A stretch of 64,000 nucleotides of DNA. Origin: JACJVV01 sp964581515. GTDB taxonomy: Archaea; Nanobdellota; Nanobdellia; Woesearchaeales; JACJVV01. The stretch covers positions 76,880 to 140,879 of the forward strand of contig CAZOOV010000007.1 of NCBI GenBank assembly GCA_964581515.1. Reading direction: 5' to 3'. Positions 8,765 to 18,101 of the stretch are shown here, piece by piece; positions within the stretch are counted from its first letter, which is position 1; every line of letters starts with the position of its first letter. A program made the position numbers and the translations under genes. Below the pieces are notes generated by a model. The model was not told the DNA's origin. It made no database searches and saw nothing but the letters and a program-made list of their open reading frames with translations.

Positions 8765-8862
8765 GTTATATTCGATATTATGATACACATAATAAACTTT
8801 ATTATATTCAAATGCTATTATTATTTCGAAAAACATACATTTATATTACCAAAATCACAAAG

Positions 8863-8871
8863 TTTATATAG
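8863..8871 (+). promoter_or_regulatory. TATA box of the DUF655 gene, with a leader
   Basis: TTTATATAG lies about 78 bases before the ATG at 8945, so transcription should start near 8892 and leave a leader of about 50 bases. The leader holds a short inverted repeat (AGTTCAAC and GTTGAATT) and an AGGT Shine-Dalgarno-like site just before the ATG. Confidence 0.5.
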
Positions 8872-8944
8872 TGGTATTCGTAAAAGTACTTCTAAGGGGG
8901 AACAGTTCAACAGAATACACTAGTTGAATTGCTACTAGGTTAAA

Positions 8945-9496
8945 ATGCACGAAAAAGAAGAAAAAGTAGTAGTACTTGACTTTTTGCCAAATGGTTATCC
9001 ATTTGACGATAGACCTGCACATATGAAGACCCCTGTTGCACAAGCAATAGGCAAGAATAGATTCATTCTTCTAGAGATAGTTCCCAAGAAAGGAGTTTTC
9101 CTTCAGCCTTATGAAGAAGTATATATTGGTGAGGGTAAACGTGAAAAGATCCACCATATTAATGGCAAACTCCCTTATGATAAACTTACAAGTACAGCAA
9201 AAAGCGAAGTAGACTTTGTAATAAAGGATCTTATAGATAAAGAATCAAAAAGATTCATTGATTTTTTCAATACTGCACAACCTTTGACAACAAGGATGCA
9301 CCAGCTTGAGCTACTTCCTGGCCTGGGTAAAAAACATATGTGGGAGATAATTGAAGAACGTGATGAAAAACCATTTGAAAGCTTTGAAGACATAAAAAAG
9401 CGAGTAAAGCTTATGCCTGACCCAGAAAAAGCTGTCATCAAAAGGATCCTTAAGGAGATACAAGGCGAAGAGAAGCATAATATCTTCACTGATTAA
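8945..9496 (+). CDS. DUF655 family RNA-binding-like protein
   Basis: A 183-residue protein matching the archaeal DUF655 family over its whole length. The N-terminal half has VVVLDFLPNGYPFDD and an OB/S1-like segment ending in IGEGKREKIHHINGKL. The C-terminal half has the helix-hairpin-helix-like LELLPGLGKKHMWEIIEERDEKPF, which normally binds nucleic acid backbones. In archaea it usually follows L21e and Rpo4 and precedes the KsgA methyltransferase; KsgA is not present here. An exact biochemical role has not been established to my knowledge. Confidence 0.9.
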   Translation: MHEKEEKVVVLDFLPNGYPFDDRPAHMKTPVAQAIGKNRFILLEIVPKKGVFLQPYEEVYIGEGKREKIHHINGKLPYDKLTSTAKSEVDFVIKDLIDKESKRFIDFFNTAQPLTTRMHQLELLPGLGKKHMWEIIEERDEKPFESFEDIKKRVKLMPDPEKAVIKRILKEIQGEEKHNIFTD

Positions 9497-9589
9497 GTTT
9501 TTCTTTATTTTTTCATATCTTATTCTTATAATACATAATCTACAATTATGATAATATAATTTATTTTAATTTAATATTAATTAGTAATA

Positions 9590-9600
9590 TTTATATAACC
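9590..9600 (+). promoter_or_regulatory. TATA box of argS
   Basis: TTTATATAACC centred about 26 bases before the argS ATG at 9620, consistent with a leaderless transcript. Confidence 0.6.
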
Positions 9601-9619
9601 CTCATATTTCTACAGCACT

Positions 9620-11326
9620 ATGGATGAAATAAGGCAACAGATAGAAGAATTGCTCAAAAAAGCGACTAAACTACCGGAAATAATACTGGAAGTCCCACCA
9701 AAACCTGAAATGGGTGACTTTGCATTCCCTTGTTTTCCTCTGGCAAAAGCATTCAAGAAAGCTCCACCGGAAATCGCTTTTGATCTAAATGAGAAAATAA
9801 AAGACAAATTAGATAGCACTATAACAACAAAAGTTCTTGGCCCTTATCTAAATTTCTTCGTTGATCAAAGCCTTATAGCAGAAGATATAATCAAAGCAAT
9901 ACAAAAACAAAAGGATAAATATGGACTCTCAAAAGCAGGCAAAGATACTATCCTTATAGAGTCACCAGGACCTAATACAAATAAGCCACTTCATCTTGGA
10001 CATTTGAGAAACATACTTCTTGGAGATTCTATATCAAAGATACTTAAGACACAAGGAAATAAGGTCCACATTGTAAATGTTGTAAACGATAGAGGAGTTC
10101 ACATCTGTAAGTCCATGCTTGCTTACATGAAATTTGGCGAGGGACAGACTCCTGAGAAAGCAAAAAGGAAGTCTGATCATTTTGTAGGCGATTATTATGT
10201 AAAATATTCTCAAGCAGAGAAAGAAAACCCAAAGATTGAGAATGAAGTTCAAGACCTTCTCTTAAAATGGGAAAAAGGAGACAAAGAAGTTATCAAATTA
10301 TGGAAACAGATGAACAAATGGGCAGTCTCTGGATTTGCCCAGACATACAAACGTCTTAATTTTAAGATAGAAAAAGAATATTATGAGAGCGATACATACA
10401 AAGGTGGAAAAGATATAATTCTTAACGGTCTGAAGAAAGGAATATTTGAGAAAAATGATGAGGACGCAGTCATAATAAATCTTGAGAAAAAGAAACTTGG
10501 TACAAAAGTTCTTCTCAGATCAAACGGTACTTCTGTATATATAACTCAAGACATAAACATGGCAAATCTTCGTTCAAAAGATTTCAAGTTCAATCAGATG
10601 ATATATGTTGTTGGCAATGAACAAGAATATCATTTCAAAGTTCTCTTTGAAGTGTTTAGGGCTCTTGGTTGGAAATTCGGAAATAACTGTTATCATTTCT
10701 CATATGGTATGGTTGAACTTCCAGAAGGCAAGATGAAGTCCAGAGAAGGAAACGTAGTGGATACTGATGATCTAATGGATCAAGTGATAAACCTTGCAGA
10801 AGAAGAAGTAAAGAAAAGATATGATTCTCTTGACAACAAAGAAATAAGAAAAAGAGCAGAAATCATTGCAATGTCAGCGATAAGATTCTTTTTCCTTAAA
10901 TTTGATCCTGTAAGGAATTTCATATTCAATCCTAAAGAATCATTAGCATTTGAAGGCGACACAGGTCCTTACATACAATATGTTTATGCAAGAATATGTT
11001 CAATCTTTCGAAAGCTTGGAAAAGATATTGACCTTACAAAAATAGATTATTCGCTTCTTGATACACCTGTAGACAAAAAAGTCCTAGTGATGCTCAATAA
11101 TTACCCTAACATGCTTGCAGACGCTGCTAAACTGCATAAACCAAGCCTAGTATGTCACTATCTTTTTGATCTTGCATCAATGTTTAATGAATACTATAAT
11201 CAAAACCCTGTCCTTAAAGCAGATGAGAACACCAGGAATGCAAGGCTTGCATTGATAGACAATGTAAGAACAGTGATTAAATCAGGATTGAGCCTATTAG
11301 GCATTGATGTTTTAGAACAGATGTGA
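9620..11326 (+). CDS. argS: arginyl-tRNA synthetase
   Basis: A 568-residue class I aminoacyl-tRNA synthetase that charges tRNA-Arg. Order of parts: the N-terminal Add-1-like domain (residues 1-100), then the Rossmann core with ESPGPNTNKPLHLGHLRN, whose HLGH is the HIGH motif at about residue 123, and KMKSREGN at about 370 in place of KMSKS. The C-terminal DALR anticodon-binding domain contains AFEGDTGPYIQYVYAR, typical of ArgS. Length is normal and the gene is monocistronic. Confidence 0.97.
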   Translation: MDEIRQQIEELLKKATKLPEIILEVPPKPEMGDFAFPCFPLAKAFKKAPPEIAFDLNEKIKDKLDSTITTKVLGPYLNFFVDQSLIAEDIIKAIQKQKDKYGLSKAGKDTILIESPGPNTNKPLHLGHLRNILLGDSISKILKTQGNKVHIVNVVNDRGVHICKSMLAYMKFGEGQTPEKAKRKSDHFVGDYYVKYSQAEKENPKIENEVQDLLLKWEKGDKEVIKLWKQMNKWAVSGFAQTYKRLNFKIEKEYYESDTYKGGKDIILNGLKKGIFEKNDEDAVIINLEKKKLGTKVLLRSNGTSVYITQDINMANLRSKDFKFNQMIYVVGNEQEYHFKVLFEVFRALGWKFGNNCYHFSYGMVELPEGKMKSREGNVVDTDDLMDQVINLAEEEVKKRYDSLDNKEIRKRAEIIAMSAIRFFFLKFDPVRNFIFNPKESLAFEGDTGPYIQYVYARICSIFRKLGKDIDLTKIDYSLLDTPVDKKVLVMLNNYPNMLADAAKLHKPSLVCHYLFDLASMFNEYYNQNPVLKADENTRNARLALIDNVRTVIKSGLSLLGIDVLEQM

Positions 11327-11360
11327 GAATAATAAATAGAAATTAAATCCAGTTTTCTTC

Positions 11361-12173
11361 TTAAACTAACACAATTTTATCTAGTCCTTTCTCTGGAGGA
11401 GGATATTGCATATCCATATTCTCAAGTGCTTCAACAACAATAGAGCTTACAACATAATTCCTTGACCATTTCCTGTTTGCAGGAACTACATACCAAGGAG
11501 CACTTTTTGTACTTGTTCTTGACATTGCTTCTTCAAATGCACGCATATATTCTGGCCACAATTTTCTTTCTTCCCAGTCTCCTGCTTTTGCTTTCCAATT
11601 CTTATGAGGAATATCAATTCTTTCTTTTAGTCTTTCAAATTGCTCTTCATTGCTGATGTTAAGATAGAACTTTAATATTGTTGTGCCTTCGTCATAAAGC
11701 ATCTTTTCAAAATTTTTGATGTGTGTATATCTTTTACTCCATTGTGATTTAGGAACATAATCGTGAACCCTTACACATAAGACATCTTCATAATGGCTTC
11801 TGTTAAATACCCCTATTTTGCCAGTAGGAGGGACATGTTGATGTACTCTCCATAAATAATCATGAGCCAGTTCTTCTTCTGTTGGTTTTCCAAATCCTGT
11901 TACCTGTACTCCTTGTGGATTTAAAGGACCAAATACTTGTCTTATTGTGCTATCTTTTCCTGCTGAATCCATCGCTTGTAATACAACAAGGAGCTTATGT
12001 TTATTTTCAGCAAACATTATCTCCTGCAGTTCATTCATCCTAGCGACATTCTCCAGATGAGCTGCTTTAGCTGCGTCTTTGCCTATCTTAAGACTCTCAT
12101 CAGGGTCAAAATCAGCTATAGAAACCTTGCTTCCTTGCTCTACAAGGTATTTGTCTAGGTTTATTCCTTTCAT
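11361..12173 (-). CDS. polyphosphate kinase 2 family protein (polyphosphate:nucleotide phosphotransferase)
   Basis: A 270-residue PPK2-family protein. These soluble enzymes move phosphate between polyphosphate and nucleotides (for example AMP or ADP to ADP or ATP). The Walker A-like MDSAGKDSTIRQVF is at about residue 68, the lid region contains GVFNRSHYEDVL, and downstream are KFYLNIS and DWEERKLWPEYM, both characteristic. Single-domain length fits PPK2 class I or III. It could help this organism draw energy from polyphosphate (inference). The gene converges on argS. Confidence 0.93.
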   Translation of the reverse strand: MKGINLDKYLVEQGSKVSIADFDPDESLKIGKDAAKAAHLENVARMNELQEIMFAENKHKLLVVLQAMDSAGKDSTIRQVFGPLNPQGVQVTGFGKPTEEELAHDYLWRVHQHVPPTGKIGVFNRSHYEDVLCVRVHDYVPKSQWSKRYTHIKNFEKMLYDEGTTILKFYLNISNEEQFERLKERIDIPHKNWKAKAGDWEERKLWPEYMRAFEEAMSRTSTKSAPWYVVPANRKWSRNYVVSSIVVEALENMDMQYPPPEKGLDKIVLV

Positions 12174-12235
12174 AGGTCAATGAAGTTGAAATATACCTTT
12201 TAAAGCTTTCTATGACTGAGAATTAAATATAACGA

Positions 12236-13042
12236 TTATCTAGACTTCTTCTTTCTACTTTTTCTTGCTCTTTTCGTTCTTATAATCATTATCTTTTCTT
12301 TCTGTTTCTTCTTTTTCTTATTTCTCTTCTTTTTTTCCTTTTTTATTCTTCTTTTTGCCTCTTTTTTCTTTGTCCTCTTAGCATCTAGATGGAATGCAAC
12401 TAGGATTATTATCGTAAAAAGCAATGCAAACTGGCAATACAAAGAAGGAAATTTAAGATATAGACTTGGGAAAATGAATAACAGGATAATTGCAGGAAGA
12501 AGTGAAATTGCAATGCCTACCATTAGATCACCATCAATCTTTTTATCTATGTCATCTTTTGCTTTCTTAAAATCTAGAACATATACATAAAAAATGTAGA
12601 ATATAAAACCGAAATAATAAGTTAAATAAAATGCACTAGCCCAATAATAAGCAGGATCAAAGAATAGGTGTCTTATGACGACAAGATATGTCCCGCATGT
12701 GCTCTCCATTATGAAATCTGGTTTAACTAATGCAAATATGGAAAATAATATTGGTGCAATGAATAATGCAAAGAGATTATATTTCTTTCCAGTATTTTTC
12801 AGACAGAACCAAAGTCCTGCTGCAGGCAATAATGTATAGGCTATGAAGCCAACCTTAGCCCATAATATTGGATAACCTGACACACATACCATGAATTCAC
12901 TGAATTGATATGCCCCTAATAAAAATAACAGCATTACCGCAATCTTGCTAAAGCTTGACTTTTTATAATAGAATAATATGAATATAGCAACTAAGAATTC
13001 AATTAATGCTGTTGTAAGTGATACTGCTGGTGTAAAACACAT
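12236..13042 (-). CDS. seven-helix membrane protein with Lys/Arg-rich tail
   Basis: A 268-residue protein with about seven membrane helices from residue 10 to 220 and a very basic tail of about 45 residues (KRTKKKEAKRRIKKEK and onward). No catalytic motif is recognised. The start MCFTPAVSLTTALIEF is directly membrane-inserting. The tail is likely cytoplasmic and could bind nucleic acid or acidic lipid headgroups (inference). The poly-A-rich tail codons may be partly drift. Confidence 0.65.
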   Translation of the reverse strand: MCFTPAVSLTTALIEFLVAIFILFYYKKSSFSKIAVMLLFLLGAYQFSEFMVCVSGYPILWAKVGFIAYTLLPAAGLWFCLKNTGKKYNLFALFIAPILFSIFALVKPDFIMESTCGTYLVVIRHLFFDPAYYWASAFYLTYYFGFIFYIFYVYVLDFKKAKDDIDKKIDGDLMVGIAISLLPAIILLFIFPSLYLKFPSLYCQFALLFTIIILVAFHLDAKRTKKKEAKRRIKKEKKKRNKKKKKQKEKIMIIRTKRARKSRKKKSR

Positions 13043-13087
13043 TTTAATCAGTTGCCCTTGTTATTTCTCTTTTTATTCCCAAAAAAT

Positions 13088-15325
13088 TTATTCTAAAGGA
13101 ACCTCACTCCATAATGTCCAATCATTACTTGGTGAATACCCGCCAAATACAAAATAAGGACCTTGTTGTTTCTGAAAATATGAATTATGCACATCTGTGA
13201 ATCTAACTGGCGCTCCAAAGCCACCTCCTGCGTCAGCTCCTCCCCCAAAATAACCTCCATTTGCAAATAAAGTACTGCCAAATGCTTCCCATGGTTTTGT
13301 AAGTATCCTTCCTCTACCCCAACTCTCTTCTCCATGACCTTCTGAAATCATCACTCCTTTGAATCCTTTATCTCTCAAGTATTTTATTGCGTCAACAACA
13401 GGTAAATCTCCTTGTCCTGCTGGAAGATGTTGATGACCACCTGATGAGAAACCATCTACAATATGGGTCTCTCCTATTATACCTGCTTCTGCCAGGTCTT
13501 TAACTTCATCTGTATACCATTTCATGAATCTCTCTTTTGTCTCTTCAGGAGTCTCTATTCTTCCTTGATCCTTAAGATATTTAGGCTGGAAATGCTTACC
13601 CCACATACCTAAATGTTGTGTATCCAAATTCATCTTTATATGCTTGTCAGCAAGTTTTTTTGCTTCTGATTTTGATATGCTCTTGTTATACCAAGGATTA
13701 TCAACTTCCTTTAAGACTTCTTTTTCTTCTCCTGTTTCAGGATCTTTCACAAGTCGAAGTCTATTGTGAGGATCTAATATCTTCTTTTCAGTTAGGAGAT
13801 CAACCATCTTATCTCTTGATTTCAATACTAGTTCTTTAATCTCCCTTGGATGGCTTCCATATCCCATCTCAGGAAATATATTCTCAGGTGTAAGTATAAT
13901 ATCACGATTGACAGTGCCTTTCTTCTTTCCTTCTTTTGTCTTCTCCCATGCATGAATTCCTGCTTCTGCCACAGAAAGAAATGATTTATCTTTTGCATAG
14001 TCTGCAATAGGAGATACATGCTCTAGAGTGTCCTTAAGCGTATCTGCCTGCGCATCTGCTGATGCTGAAGCTTCATGCGTATACTGTAATGATTGATCCG
14101 CTTGTTTTAACGCTTCTCTTAACATATCGCTTGGCATCCTATAATCAACACCAGCAAGCCCTCTTGCATGGTATCCACCTCGCGGATCTGCATGCTTGAG
14201 TTTCCATGCTTCTTCTGGGGGCACATTCTTTTCAAGCTCCTCATAGAATGCTAGTGCTTCTTTGAGCTCATCTCTGGATTTCTTCTCACTCTCATACATC
14301 CTTCCGTGATAAAGAGAATGACCTCTATACTGCATGATTTGCGTCTCTACTTGAATCCTATATGCAATTTCTTCAGAAGTCATATTAGCTCCAGGATGCT
14401 TCTCATTCCATGCATCCCTTCTAGCTTCAACTTCATCCCATGTAAGCTTTTCAGTCTTAAACCGCATATTCTTAGCGTCAAATATTGCTACCCTTTTGAA
14501 CAAGTGATCTGGATTAGCCATATCTATATATTCGCCCTCTTCTGTAATAAGATCCCCTTTCTGGATGAAGAATGGATTTCCATCAACATCTTTTCCTTGA
14601 TAATCATGATCTGCACGCACATATACCGGTTCCCTTATTACATTCGATTTTCGAACGTCTCCCATAATCTTACCAGTCCTGTCGTCTACCATATATGTGA
14701 CAGCTTTTCCTGGTTCTTCCTTATAGCCTAAAAACATGTATTGTTTATTGCCATCAGAATCTTTCACCACATTCCCATTATCATCCCTTAGTATTGCCCA
14801 GTCCTGCTCAGAGATTGGCCTTTGATATTCTCCTGTATGGAATGTGATAGTTCCTCCCCCTGTGACTTCTGAGGCAAAATCAATCGCTTTATTGATCTCA
14901 TCGACAGCTGATTTTCTCTGTTCATCAACAAAACCTTGTTGAGGATTAAACCCAGATACATTACCAACTTGTGTTGGCGCGTGTACTGAAGTTAGTTCTA
15001 CTTCATTTGCTCTAGCTAGTTCACGAAGTGCCTCACGCGCCTCCTTACCATAGCTTTCTGCACCTACTGCTTCAGCTCCACCGCCCATCTGAGTCTGCAA
15101 TTCTACTTTTGATGCTCCAAGCCTTATTGCACCAGTCACAGTCTGAATGAAATTACCAAATCTCTGTCCTTCTGTTACAGACTGTCCAAGCTCGCCAGGA
15201 TAGATTATTGGTGCTTCTATATTAGGGTCAGCATTAGTACCGCCAAGGTCAGAAGTATCATTAACAGGACCTTCACCGCCGTATTTAGTGTATGCTGCAG
15301 GTTCATTACCGTAATTGAATTCCAT
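13088..15325 (-). CDS. xylose-isomerase-like TIM-barrel protein with large insertion
   Basis: A 745-residue protein. The flanks resemble the sugar isomerase/endonuclease IV-like TIM barrel: AIRLGASKVELQTQ and LTSVHAPTQVG near the N-terminus, TITFHTGEYQ next, then LDTQHLGMWGKHF and, near the C-terminus, VDGFSSGGHQHLPAGQGDL and FKGVMISEGHGEE. The His/Asp/Glu residues are placed like the metal ligands of that superfamily. About 270 residues of charged helical and strand material are inserted in the middle, making the protein more than twice the usual 280 residues. Substrate unknown. It follows the coiled-coil and 518-residue genes on the same strand. Confidence 0.65.
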   Translation of the reverse strand: MEFNYGNEPAAYTKYGGEGPVNDTSDLGGTNADPNIEAPIIYPGELGQSVTEGQRFGNFIQTVTGAIRLGASKVELQTQMGGGAEAVGAESYGKEAREALRELARANEVELTSVHAPTQVGNVSGFNPQQGFVDEQRKSAVDEINKAIDFASEVTGGGTITFHTGEYQRPISEQDWAILRDDNGNVVKDSDGNKQYMFLGYKEEPGKAVTYMVDDRTGKIMGDVRKSNVIREPVYVRADHDYQGKDVDGNPFFIQKGDLITEEGEYIDMANPDHLFKRVAIFDAKNMRFKTEKLTWDEVEARRDAWNEKHPGANMTSEEIAYRIQVETQIMQYRGHSLYHGRMYESEKKSRDELKEALAFYEELEKNVPPEEAWKLKHADPRGGYHARGLAGVDYRMPSDMLREALKQADQSLQYTHEASASADAQADTLKDTLEHVSPIADYAKDKSFLSVAEAGIHAWEKTKEGKKKGTVNRDIILTPENIFPEMGYGSHPREIKELVLKSRDKMVDLLTEKKILDPHNRLRLVKDPETGEEKEVLKEVDNPWYNKSISKSEAKKLADKHIKMNLDTQHLGMWGKHFQPKYLKDQGRIETPEETKERFMKWYTDEVKDLAEAGIIGETHIVDGFSSGGHQHLPAGQGDLPVVDAIKYLRDKGFKGVMISEGHGEESWGRGRILTKPWEAFGSTLFANGGYFGGGADAGGGFGAPVRFTDVHNSYFQKQQGPYFVFGGYSPSNDWTLWSEVPLE

Positions 15326-15411
15326 TCATCTATCACCAAATAAATTATGAGTATTATCGGATATTATTCTTACCCAACATTACTCTTATCAAATATTATC
15401 CTATAATATCA

Positions 15412-16032
15412 TCAATAAAATGTTGTATCTCTTTTTGTGCCCGCTGTGTATAATGATAAGATCTTATCTGCAATACTCTTGACAAGATTTGCTTGAGTCT
15501 CAATCTCATCATTAGCATTGTATGATCCTTTGTTCATATCTTCTTGTTTCTTTCCTATAGCATATTGCAGGCTTCCTGCAAGATCTGCCATTTCAGGAGT
15601 TACTGTGCCTCTTTCCTTAATCTGTTGATAAAGATTAGTTGCAGAAGCATACATATCATGTGTAGGAGCGTCAGGAGTAAATTGATATAGTTTTTCAGCT
15701 CCTTCTTCAGGAGTAGGTGTTTGTGGAGCTTTCTCGACTTTATTTTCGAGATCTTCTTCTTTTTGCTCAAAAAGATTAGCAACATTGACCTCTTCAAGCT
15801 CAGGGACTGCCATCTTCTCCCTGATTATTTGTTCTGCTTCTTCTTTCTTTGTTTTTTCTGTAAGCTTCTCAGCCTCTTCTATCTCTTTACTTTGTTCTTC
15901 AATCTCTTTTTTTTGCTCTTCTAATTCTTTTTTTTGTGCTTCTACTTCTTTTTTTCTTTTCTCAATTAATTCTTTGAGCTTTTTTGCGCGCTCTTCAGGA
16001 GCAAGTTTTTTAATCTCTTCTATCTCAGACAT
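15412..16032 (-). CDS. coiled-coil protein
   Basis: A 206-residue protein. Residues about 1-75 are an almost uninterrupted Lys/Glu heptad region (EEIKKLAPEERAKKLKELIE, then repeated EEQKKEIEEQ units), a long coiled coil. The rest is a Pro-containing linker and a short helical domain (MADLAGSLQYAIGKKQEDM). The ATG at 16032 is used because it lies one base beyond the stop of the 518-residue gene; an ATG at 16044 would overlap it. Translational coupling suggests that the two proteins act together. Function unknown. Confidence 0.7.
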   Translation of the reverse strand: MSEIEEIKKLAPEERAKKLKELIEKRKKEVEAQKKELEEQKKEIEEQSKEIEEAEKLTEKTKKEEAEQIIREKMAVPELEEVNVANLFEQKEEDLENKVEKAPQTPTPEEGAEKLYQFTPDAPTHDMYASATNLYQQIKERGTVTPEMADLAGSLQYAIGKKQEDMNKGSYNANDEIETQANLVKSIADKILSLYTAGTKRDTTFY

Positions 16033-16033
16033 A

Positions 16034-17590
16034 TTACCACGCAATCATATTATGACCTTTCTTATAATTTTTATAAGCTAACCAACTCTTCTGGCCTGAG
16101 TCAGCTTGAGCAGATTTGATCTCTGATGCTTTCTTGACTGAATCAAGTTTTATTTCCCCATCGCCCCCTTTCTTCTTTTTCTTATCATTTTTAGGTTTTG
16201 ATGAAAACATATTACCTAAATCCTGGAAACCTCCTGCTAATGCAGCAAAAGGATTATTGCTTGATTTCTTTTTCTTTTTCTCTTTCTCATCACTATCACT
16301 TTTTTCTTTTCCCATACCCATAAGGTCTCTAAAAGGCACATACTCGCTGTCTTTATACTTATCTTTCATCATTTCTTCAGCCTCATCAAGATAACGGAAG
16401 AAATCATCACCGAGAGCGCCCATTGCATAATCAAGGTTCTTATCAATGATTTTAAGTAGTAAAAAATCCTCTTTGCTCCTCATTCTTTTGTAAGCATCTA
16501 TCTCCTTTTGCGTCCATGCATAAGTCCTATACGTGATATTTACCTGTCCTTCATGAATAGGCCCTCTATTATACCCTTCAGCATTATAATTCAGTGAAGG
16601 TTTTGTTCTGAACAAGAAATGTATAGAAAGGACATTCCAATATTTCTTGTTACCCATTGGAAGAAATTGACCCATAAATTCAACTTCAATGACTGATCCT
16701 TCAAAAGCAGCAACAAGATCAGGAGATTCATTCTTCTCAGCATCTAGTTCTAATCTTTGAATATTCTTAAGATATGGTTTGACATATGTCATGTAAAGTT
16801 TTATTATATGGACATGCTGGTGCATATATCTTAGTGTGAATCCTCTCTTATCAAGCAGTTCTCTTTGAGTCTGTCTTTTCCATACAAGATAAGTCCTTAA
16901 TTTTCTTTTTAATACCTCTCTTACTTTCCTATTGAATGCTTTTCTGAATTCGTCGCTGTCAACAGCAGCATCTACACTATCTTCATCAATAGGATGTATT
17001 GAGAAAAATAAATCAGGAAGTGTAGTAAACTGTACTTCTCTTGCCATACCATATACTGAAGCAGGATTCTTTGAACCTTGCTCAACTAAATCTACCCAAA
17101 AGCCTTTCAGTGTTATTTCTGCACTTTCCCATTTCCTGCTATTAGCTCCTGAATCTTTTACAGCATAGACATCTTTTGACCTTTTTACGCTATCATAATA
17201 ATGGCTTAACCTTTCATCAATGATACGTAGTTCTCTTACAAGCTGGAATAATTCCTTTGTCATCTTCCCTATAATCGCAAGAAAATTGCTTACTTTATCC
17301 TGCTGCATCCCAATTCTTTGTTGTCCGAGACCAAAAAAACTACTCTGTTCAGATGCTGCAAATAAATCAGTTACTTTATAGATCATTGCATAACCAAGGT
17401 CTGATCTAAGATAATTCAATAACCAGAAATAACCTTCTTCAATAGAATGTTTCCATGATTCTTGTATTAGACGATAGCATTTGACTGGCTTTGGCCAGTT
17501 CACTTTCATGAGCTGATCCTTACCTACCTCAATCAACTGAGGACTGAAATTAAACTCTTTAAGTAGTTCAGTGTTTGCAGGTTCCATCAT
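16034..17590 (-). CDS. hypothetical 518-residue helical protein with Lys-rich low-complexity segment
   Basis: No recognised family. Residues 1-400 look folded and mostly helical, with many Trp/Tyr/Phe residues (YFWLLNYLRSDLGYAMIYK, MTKELFQLVRELRIIDERLSHYY). Residues about 425-500 are low complexity, with KEKKKKKSSNNPFAALAGGF and KPKNDKKKKKGGDGE. It is the first gene of a same-strand run with the coiled-coil and TIM-barrel genes. A second ATG three bases in (17587) is equally possible. No signal peptide or membrane helix was seen. Confidence 0.65.
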   Translation of the reverse strand: MMEPANTELLKEFNFSPQLIEVGKDQLMKVNWPKPVKCYRLIQESWKHSIEEGYFWLLNYLRSDLGYAMIYKVTDLFAASEQSSFFGLGQQRIGMQQDKVSNFLAIIGKMTKELFQLVRELRIIDERLSHYYDSVKRSKDVYAVKDSGANSRKWESAEITLKGFWVDLVEQGSKNPASVYGMAREVQFTTLPDLFFSIHPIDEDSVDAAVDSDEFRKAFNRKVREVLKRKLRTYLVWKRQTQRELLDKRGFTLRYMHQHVHIIKLYMTYVKPYLKNIQRLELDAEKNESPDLVAAFEGSVIEVEFMGQFLPMGNKKYWNVLSIHFLFRTKPSLNYNAEGYNRGPIHEGQVNITYRTYAWTQKEIDAYKRMRSKEDFLLLKIIDKNLDYAMGALGDDFFRYLDEAEEMMKDKYKDSEYVPFRDLMGMGKEKSDSDEKEKKKKKSSNNPFAALAGGFQDLGNMFSSKPKNDKKKKKGGDGEIKLDSVKKASEIKSAQADSGQKSWLAYKNYKKGHNMIAW

Positions 17591-17662
17591 CTTCTACATC
17601 AACCTCTTTTAGCTACAACTATGTAAATTACGTACTTATATTCATTCTAAGAAAAAGCATTT

Positions 17663-17807
17663 ATAAAGCTTTTCGTTAGAAAAGCTTTATGCTTAAAAAT
17701 CTATGATTTTTATTGTATAAAGCTTTCTGTAAAGAAAGTATAAACTTTGTTTAGTAGTTTCTGTCAAGAAACTTAAACTTTGTTTAGTGCTTTTCGTTAA
17801 GAAAGCA
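17663..17807. repeat. array of four related hairpins
   Basis: Four hairpins follow one another between the YhbY stop and the start region of the 518-residue gene. Stem arms are: 17663-17674 with 17679-17690 (12 bp perfect, loop GTTA); 17723-17728 with 17733-17738 (loop GTAA); 17756-17762 with 17767-17773 (loop GTCA); 17788-17795 with 17800-17807 (loop GTTA, imperfect). The loops all fit GTNA (TNAC on the other strand), and AAACTTTGTTTAGT is repeated between hairpins 2-3 and 3-4. It may be a transcription-end region for yhbY, a structured RNA or a repeat family. Confidence 0.6.
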
Positions 17808-18071
17808 TTATTTGTATATTGTAAATGTTAAACCTATCTTGTTCACAAGAGTACATTTGCATTCATCAACTATTTTGCTTATCATATCATCTATTGAATT
17901 GTTTTGCAGACTGTTACTAAGCGCTTTTATCTTAATATGCCTTCTTTTCTTAAGAAGCACTTGGATCTCTTTGAGAGCATTCTCATTAAGGCCATTTTTT
18001 CCTATTCTTACAATAGGCTGCATAAGATTTGATTCTTTCTTTAATTCGTCTAATTTATCTTTGTTTATCAT
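17808..18071 (-). CDS. YhbY/CRM-domain RNA-binding protein
   Basis: An 87-residue single CRM domain. Like bacterial YhbY and archaeal homologues it should bind RNA, probably in ribosome assembly. Visible signatures are the N-terminal helix LDELKKESNLMQPIVRIGKNGL, with the family's V-x-IG-K-x-GL loop (the GxxG-like loop), and the following helix LKEIQVLLKKRRHIKIKAL. The structured 83-base element lies upstream and the four-hairpin array immediately downstream. Confidence 0.9.
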   Translation of the reverse strand: MINKDKLDELKKESNLMQPIVRIGKNGLNENALKEIQVLLKKRRHIKIKALSNSLQNNSIDDMISKIVDECKCTLVNKIGLTFTIYK

Positions 18072-18101
18072 TCTAACAGTAAAGAAATGATTCCCATTTA
18101 T

